Of a stretch of DNA of 64,000 bases, positions 60,659 to 64,000 are shown piece after piece (the stretch's first letter is position 1; every line of letters starts with the position of its first letter). Source of the stretch: Streptococcus oralis subsp. dentisani (lineage in GTDB: Bacteria > Bacillota > Bacilli > Lactobacillales > Streptococcaceae); the NCBI RefSeq assembly GCF_002096335.1, contig NZ_NCUW01000029.1:62001-126000 (forward strand), given 5' to 3'. The notes under the pieces were generated by a model. That model made no database searches. It was not told the origin of the DNA and worked only from the letters and a program-made list of their open reading frames with translations. The position numbers and the translations under genes are program-made.

Positions 60659-60688
60659 TAAAAAAGAACACCGAGTAGTGTTCTTTTT
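60659..60688. terminator. Terminator between the TetR gene and tRNA-Asn
   Basis: An 11-bp stem AAAAAGAACAC/GTGTTCTTTTT with a six-base loop and A/T flanks on both sides. It can end the TetR transcript and the tRNA transcript coming from the other side. Confidence 0.82.
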
Positions 60689-60694
60689 ATCTGA

Positions 60695-60768
60695 CTCCGC
60701 CAGTAGGACTCGAACCTACGACATCATGATTAACAGTCATGCGCTACTACCAACTGAGCTATGGCGGA
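60695..60768 (-). tRNA. tRNA-Asn (GTT)
   Basis: A 74-base cloverleaf on the minus strand: acceptor TCCGCCA/TGGCGGA with G discriminator, D arm GCTCAGTTGGTAGTAGC, anticodon loop CTGTTAA with anticodon GTT, T arm GGTTCGAGTCC. CCA is not encoded. Confidence 0.95.
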
Positions 60769-60773
60769 TAAAA

Positions 60774-60845
60774 TAGTCCGTACGGGATTCGAACCCGTGT
60801 TACCGCCGTGAAAAGGCGGTGTCTTAACCCCTTGACCAACGGACC
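60774..60845 (-). tRNA. tRNA-Glu (TTC)
   Basis: A 72-base cloverleaf on the minus strand: acceptor GGTCCGT/ACGGACT (first pair G-U) with A discriminator, anticodon stem CCGCC/GGCGG, anticodon TTC, T arm GGTTCGAATCC. It is 5 bases upstream of tRNA-Asn in the transcript direction, so both come from one precursor. Confidence 0.95.
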
Positions 60846-60896
60846 ATCTATCTGTAGCAGATATAACCATTATATCAATTTCTTACTAATTGTCAA

Positions 60897-61649
60897 TCAC
60901 TTTTTAGATTTTTTCTCTAGAATATCTTTTAGTTTGCGAATTTTCAAACGAGTGATGGGACAGCGATGATCTTCATAAAATACAACTTCTAGATTCTTTC
61001 GATCAATTTCTCTCACATTTCCCACATTGACAAGGAAAGATTTATGGGAGCAATAAAATCTCTGAGTATGTTTGTCCTTTTCCTGAATATCTGTCATAGT
61101 TCCATAAAATTCTTTGGCAAAATTCTTACCAATAATTCGCAGTTTATGAGAAACACCTGTTGTTTCGATATACAAAATATCATGGTAAGGGATTTTCAAA
61201 TCATTTCCCTTATAGTTGTAATCAAAATAGTCTACAACATCTTCGTTTTCAAGTAGCATACTCTTAGTGTAAAAAATACTCTGCTCGATACGTTTTTTGA
61301 ACAATTCATCATTGATGTCTTTATCAACAAAATCTAGGGCTGATACCTGATATTTGTAAGTTAAGGTAGCAAATTCAGATCGACTAGTAATAAAAACAAT
61401 AATAGCATAGGGATTGTGATGACGGATAAACTGTGCCACTTCAAAACCCTTTTTCTCAATTCCATGAATATCGATATCTAAGAAATAAAGCTGGTTTACT
61501 TCATCATTTTCGATATATTCCTTAAACTCACGAACTTTTCCTGTTGTCTTGTAAGAAATAGGAATATTTGATTCCTCAGAGATTTCATTCAATATTCTCT
61601 CAAGTCTCACTTGATGCTCAATAACATCTTCTAAAATTAGTACTTTCAT
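60897..61649 (-). CDS. comE: Competence response regulator ComE
   Basis: Response regulator that switches on early competence genes once phosphorylated by ComD. The 250-residue protein has a receiver domain with the phosphorylated Asp in FLDIDIHG near residue 58 and a LytTR DNA-binding domain from about residue 140 (HDILYIETTGVSHKLRI). It binds the direct repeat found upstream of comC. It overlaps comD by 4 bases. Confidence 0.95.
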   Translation of the reverse strand: MKVLILEDVIEHQVRLERILNEISEESNIPISYKTTGKVREFKEYIENDEVNQLYFLDIDIHGIEKKGFEVAQFIRHHNPYAIIVFITSRSEFATLTYKYQVSALDFVDKDINDELFKKRIEQSIFYTKSMLLENEDVVDYFDYNYKGNDLKIPYHDILYIETTGVSHKLRIIGKNFAKEFYGTMTDIQEKDKHTQRFYCSHKSFLVNVGNVREIDRKNLEVVFYEDHRCPITRLKIRKLKDILEKKSKK

Positions 61650-62965
61650 TCAAATTCCCTCTTAAATCTAATAATTTGTCTAAATGTGTTGTCTTCCATC
61701 TCTGTTTCTAAAATAATGTTGTCATACTTATCTAAAATCTCTTTAACATTATTAAGTCCTAGACCTCTATTTCTTCCCTTGGTAGAGAAACCCAAAGCAA
61801 ATAGGTCTTCTGAAGGCGTCATAGTAATTTTACATGAATTCTGGATAACTATAACTGTTTCAAAATCCATTTTAATGACTGCAACTTCCATTTGTTTCAA
61901 GTAACTATCCGCGGCCCCTTCAACAGCATTGTTTAAGAGAATACTCATGATGCGAACAAGATCAAGTAAATCCATTGACAATCTAGTAATAACATCCTTT
62001 ACTTCCAATGTAAATTCTACATCATTATTTCGTGCATAGACAATAGATTGAGCAATCAAACTCCGTAAAGCTGAATCTTCTAAATTGTTCAAATCAAAGT
62101 AAGTATATTTTTCTGAACGCAGTTTTTGATTCGCTTTTACTAATACTTCATTATAAACTCTGTCAATTTCCTGTAAATCTTCACTGTCAATTGCCATTTG
62201 CATGCTGACAAGCATACCTGCATAGTCATGACGAAAACCTCGAATTTCATTATACAACTTGACAATTTCATCAGTATAAGTCTGTAAATGCTTTTGTTCA
62301 AATTTCTTCTGCTTTAGGGCAATCTCTTTTTCAACTTGAACCTTGTGAGAATTCATTGCAAAGAAAATCAATAACAAGCAGATAAAAACAATAGTTGATA
62401 AAATACTTCCAAAACTATTTAAGTGACGAACCGTACTCACTATATCTGAAACAAAGGATAAAGTATGCAAAAAAACAAATGCTACTATCACTTTTTTAAA
62501 AAAAGGATAGAGATAATCTTTGTCAAAATATTTAATTTCTAGATAAAAATAACGAATTATTATTAGAATAGCAAAATAAGTCAACAACAATACTACTAGA
62601 AAGAATATACCTTTATAGTGTAATACAAAGTCATCACCTGTTATAGAAGATAAGATTACAGATATAAAAGTATGGGTACTGTGATATATTAAAGATAATA
62701 GTAAACTGATAAAAATTCCTTTGTATTTATCATACTTCTTTAATTTTCTTAAATAACCATACACAACTAAAGGAAATAAAAATTTAGACAAAGCAAAACC
62801 ATCTACATATGCTAGACTGATAACTTCTTCAATTATCAAAACTGATATACATGTGTAACATAAAAAAATAATTTGTTCTTTTCTAGTTATTTTACAAATC
62901 CATTCATAACTTTTGCTAATAATGAAAAAATAAAAAATAGCTATCCCTAACCCAAATAAATCCAT
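61646..62965 (-). CDS. comD: Competence-peptide receptor histidine kinase ComD
   Basis: Membrane histidine kinase that senses the competence peptide. The 439-residue protein has about six membrane helices (1-215), the phospho-acceptor His in IRGFRHDYAGML near residue 247, and an HPK10-type ATPase domain with NNAVEGAAD and GLGLNNVKEIL. The N-terminal helices set peptide specificity and should match the peptide encoded just upstream. Confidence 0.95.
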   Translation of the reverse strand: MDLFGLGIAIFYFFIISKSYEWICKITRKEQIIFLCYTCISVLIIEEVISLAYVDGFALSKFLFPLVVYGYLRKLKKYDKYKGIFISLLLSLIYHSTHTFISVILSSITGDDFVLHYKGIFFLVVLLLTYFAILIIIRYFYLEIKYFDKDYLYPFFKKVIVAFVFLHTLSFVSDIVSTVRHLNSFGSILSTIVFICLLLIFFAMNSHKVQVEKEIALKQKKFEQKHLQTYTDEIVKLYNEIRGFRHDYAGMLVSMQMAIDSEDLQEIDRVYNEVLVKANQKLRSEKYTYFDLNNLEDSALRSLIAQSIVYARNNDVEFTLEVKDVITRLSMDLLDLVRIMSILLNNAVEGAADSYLKQMEVAVIKMDFETVIVIQNSCKITMTPSEDLFALGFSTKGRNRGLGLNNVKEILDKYDNIILETEMEDNTFRQIIRFKREFE

Positions 62966-62985
62966 TACTCTTTACCTTTATTTCA

Positions 62986-63111
62986 TTACTTTTTTCTTGG
63001 AAAAATAAGATTACGTATTAATTCTGAAATTCTTTGTTCCCCACCTTGAATTCCCTGCAATTCTTTCTCTGTAAGCTTTTTGAACTGTTCCAATTTAACT
63101 ATGTTTTTCAT
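62986..63111 (-). CDS. comC: Competence-stimulating peptide precursor ComC
   Basis: I found this 41-residue gene by translating the minus strand upstream of comD. It has the leader [20 protein letters not shown] followed by IQGG, the double-glycine site cut by ComAB. The predicted mature peptide of 17 residues is [17 protein letters not shown], with the usual acidic first residue, central hydrophobic part and basic end. This is neither of the two common pneumococcal types, and its C-terminus resembles one S. oralis/S. mitis type as I remember it. The ribosome binding site AGGAGA is good. Confidence 0.95.
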   Translation of the reverse strand: MKNIVKLEQFKKLTEKELQGIQGGEQRISELIRNLIFPRKK

Positions 63112-63134
63112 AATAAAATCTCCTGTATTGTTTT

Positions 63135-63154
63135 TCTTGTAAATTAACTTACAA
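63135..63154 (-). other. Hairpin in the comC leader
   Basis: Minus-strand CTTGTAA..TTACAAG forms a 7-bp stem in the 5' leader of the comCDE message, between the -10 (63159-63164) and the comC start. Confidence 0.5.
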
Positions 63155-63158
63155 GTTT

Positions 63159-63164
63159 ATTATA
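63159..63164 (-). promoter_or_regulatory. comCDE -10 element
   Basis: Minus-strand TATAAT about 47 bases before the comC ATG; the ComE box lies 31 bases upstream of it. Confidence 0.7.
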
Positions 63165-63195
63165 CAAAATGAAGATTCTTTAAGAAAAATTTCTT

Positions 63196-63225
63196 CTCAA
63201 CTGTACTTTTTTGCACCTGAAATGC
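63196..63225 (-). promoter_or_regulatory. ComE-binding direct repeat
   Basis: Minus strand GCATTTCAG, a 12-base spacer, then ACAGTTGAG. Both halves and the spacing match the ComE consensus (aCAnTTcaG-N12-aCAgTTgaG), giving autoinduction of comCDE. Confidence 0.9.
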
Positions 63226-63231
63226 ACTTTT

Positions 63232-63263
63232 TTAAGAAAAAAGCTGGGAGTTTTCCCAGCTTT
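63232..63263 (-). terminator. Terminator of tRNA-Arg
   Basis: Minus strand: a 9-bp perfect stem AAGCTGGGA/TCCCAGCTT with a four-base loop, followed by TTTT. It separates tRNA-Arg from comC. Confidence 0.85.
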
Positions 63264-63274
63264 GCATCTAAAAT

Positions 63275-63348
63275 TGATCCCAGCAGGATTCGAACCTGCG
63301 ACCGTTCGCTTAGAAGGCGAATGCTCTATCCAGCTGAGCTATGAGACC
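63275..63348 (-). tRNA. tRNA-Arg (TCT)
   Basis: A 74-base cloverleaf on the minus strand: acceptor GGTCTCA/TGGGATC with A discriminator, D arm GCTCAGCTGGATAGAGC, anticodon TCT in CTTCTAA, T arm GGTTCGAATCC. Its place upstream of comC is the usual one in Mitis-group streptococci. Confidence 0.95.
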
Positions 63349-63391
63349 TAACATGACCATTCTATCAAAAAATAAGAGCTAAGTCAATCTT

Positions 63392-63871
63392 CTATTTATG
63401 ATAAGGGGATCCCTGCTGAATGGTAAAAGAACGATAAATTTGTTCAACAAGGACTAATCTCATTAACTGGTGTGGCAAGGTCAAACGCCCAAAACTAACA
63501 GAAAGATTCGCTCGATGCTTCACAGTAGGGGATAGTCCCAGACTTCCACCAATAATAAATGTAAGGGTAGAAAATCCATTTATAGAAGCTTGTTCTAACT
63601 GTTTACTGAATTCTTCTGAAGAGAGAGTTTTTCCTTCAATTGCCAACACAATAACAAAATCTCTTTCTCCAACTTTAGAAAGAATTCGATTTCCCTCTAT
63701 TTCTAATATTTTGTAATTTTCTGACTCACTTGCCTTATCTGGAGTTTTCTCATCAGCAAGCTCAATCATTTCTAATTTTGCGAAACGTGAAATTCGTTTG
63801 CCATATTCAGCAATACCATCTTTAAGGTATTTTTCTTTTAATTTTCCCACTGTTACAATTTTTATTTTCAT
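63392..63871 (-). CDS. rlmH: 23S rRNA (pseudouridine1915-N3)-methyltransferase
   Basis: SPOUT-class methyltransferase that modifies pseudouridine 1915 in 23S rRNA. The 159-residue protein starts [20 protein letters not shown] and has the SAM-binding knot [11 protein letters not shown] near residue 105 and the C-terminal [28 protein letters not shown]. Length is standard. Confidence 0.97.
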   Translation of the reverse strand: MKIKIVTVGKLKEKYLKDGIAEYGKRISRFAKLEMIELADEKTPDKASESENYKILEIEGNRILSKVGERDFVIVLAIEGKTLSSEEFSKQLEQASINGFSTLTFIIGGSLGLSPTVKHRANLSVSFGRLTLPHQLMRLVLVEQIYRSFTIQQGSPYHK

Positions 63872-63885
63872 TCTTCTATTCTATC

Positions 63886-63983
63886 ATATCCACACTTCAT
63901 TTCACATCTTATACACATAAAAATCATCCTAAATTTCTAGCAAATTCACAGAATAAAAGGAGTTATCCACAACTTGTGTAAAA
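63886..63983. other. Cluster of DnaA-box-like 9-mers near the origin
   Basis: TTATACACA (63909-63917), TTATCCACA (63963-63971) and, on the minus strand, TTTTACACA (63975-63983) match the DnaA-box consensus, and ATATCCACA (63886-63894) has one mismatch. The segment is very AT-rich and lies next to rlmH, as in relatives where htrA, parB and oriC follow. Confidence 0.6.
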
Positions 63984-64000
63984 CTTTAAACTTTTAAGTT

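Overview
The window is a low-GC Firmicute chromosome segment from a Mitis-group Streptococcus close to S. mitis, S. oralis and S. pneumoniae. The evidence is the complete comCDE competence locus beside tRNA-Arg, tRNA-Glu and tRNA-Asn, a CbpD-type choline-binding murein hydrolase, PcsB, AdcRCBA, ComE and ComX boxes, and overall pneumococcus-like gene order running up to rlmH. Several DnaA boxes in the last 120 bases place the right edge just outside the replication origin. Most genes lie on the minus strand. Compared with the pneumococcal order as I remember it, several genes look like local insertions or replacements: a surface 5'-nucleotidase between adcR and dlt, a nudix-pnuC-nadR block where pspC/hk06/rr06 would be, a thiolase between gdpP and hpf, and polA beside cbpD. 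This points to a commensal relative rather than S. pneumoniae itself. The mature competence peptide encoded here also differs from the common pneumococcal types.

Layout, left part (1-19,400): the zinc operon adcR-adcC-adcB-adcA (adcA runs off the left edge); the LPXTG-anchored 5'-nucleotidase; dltX-A-B-C-D for D-alanylation of teichoic acids; hslO-dusB on the plus strand; a serine-rich lipoprotein; a small membrane-protein gene broken by an in-frame stop; nadR-pnuC-nudix for NAD salvage; and ctsR-clpC for heat-shock proteolysis behind a CtsR operator.

Middle (19,400-39,400): a TPP-riboswitch-controlled ABC transporter for a thiamine precursor with an unidentified small membrane protein at its end; polA; cbpD; veg-like gene and dnaB; rplI and gdpP; thiolase; hpf; comFC and comFA behind a perfect ComX box; on the plus strand yigZ, a PH-domain protein and cysK; then rpsB-tsf with a strong hairpin between the two genes.

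Right part (39,400-64,000): pcsB with a WalR-like box; a long minus-strand run of cell-shape and envelope genes (M16 peptidase pair, rodZ, pgsA, ecfA1-ecfA2-ecfT, mreC, mreD); yaaA-recF on plus; guaB and trpS on minus; an ABC-F protein and a YfhO-type membrane protein on plus; a YhgE/Pip transporter divergent from a TetR regulator with two near-identical operators; tRNAs; comE-comD-comC behind a ComE box; tRNA-Arg; rlmH; and the origin-proximal intergenic region.

Themes linking the genes are competence and fratricide (comCDE, comFA/FC, cbpD), wall and teichoic-acid homeostasis (dlt, pcsB, mreCD, rodZ, YfhO) and metal, cofactor and vitamin uptake (adc, pnuC/nadR, TPP-controlled ABC, ECF module). 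I found no CRISPR array, insertion sequence, prophage or rRNA gene. I see no clearly new multi-gene system. The most unusual signals are the competence peptide, the apparent leaderless promoters (hslO, polA, comFA/yigZ), the TetR operator pair and the stop-interrupted small gene.
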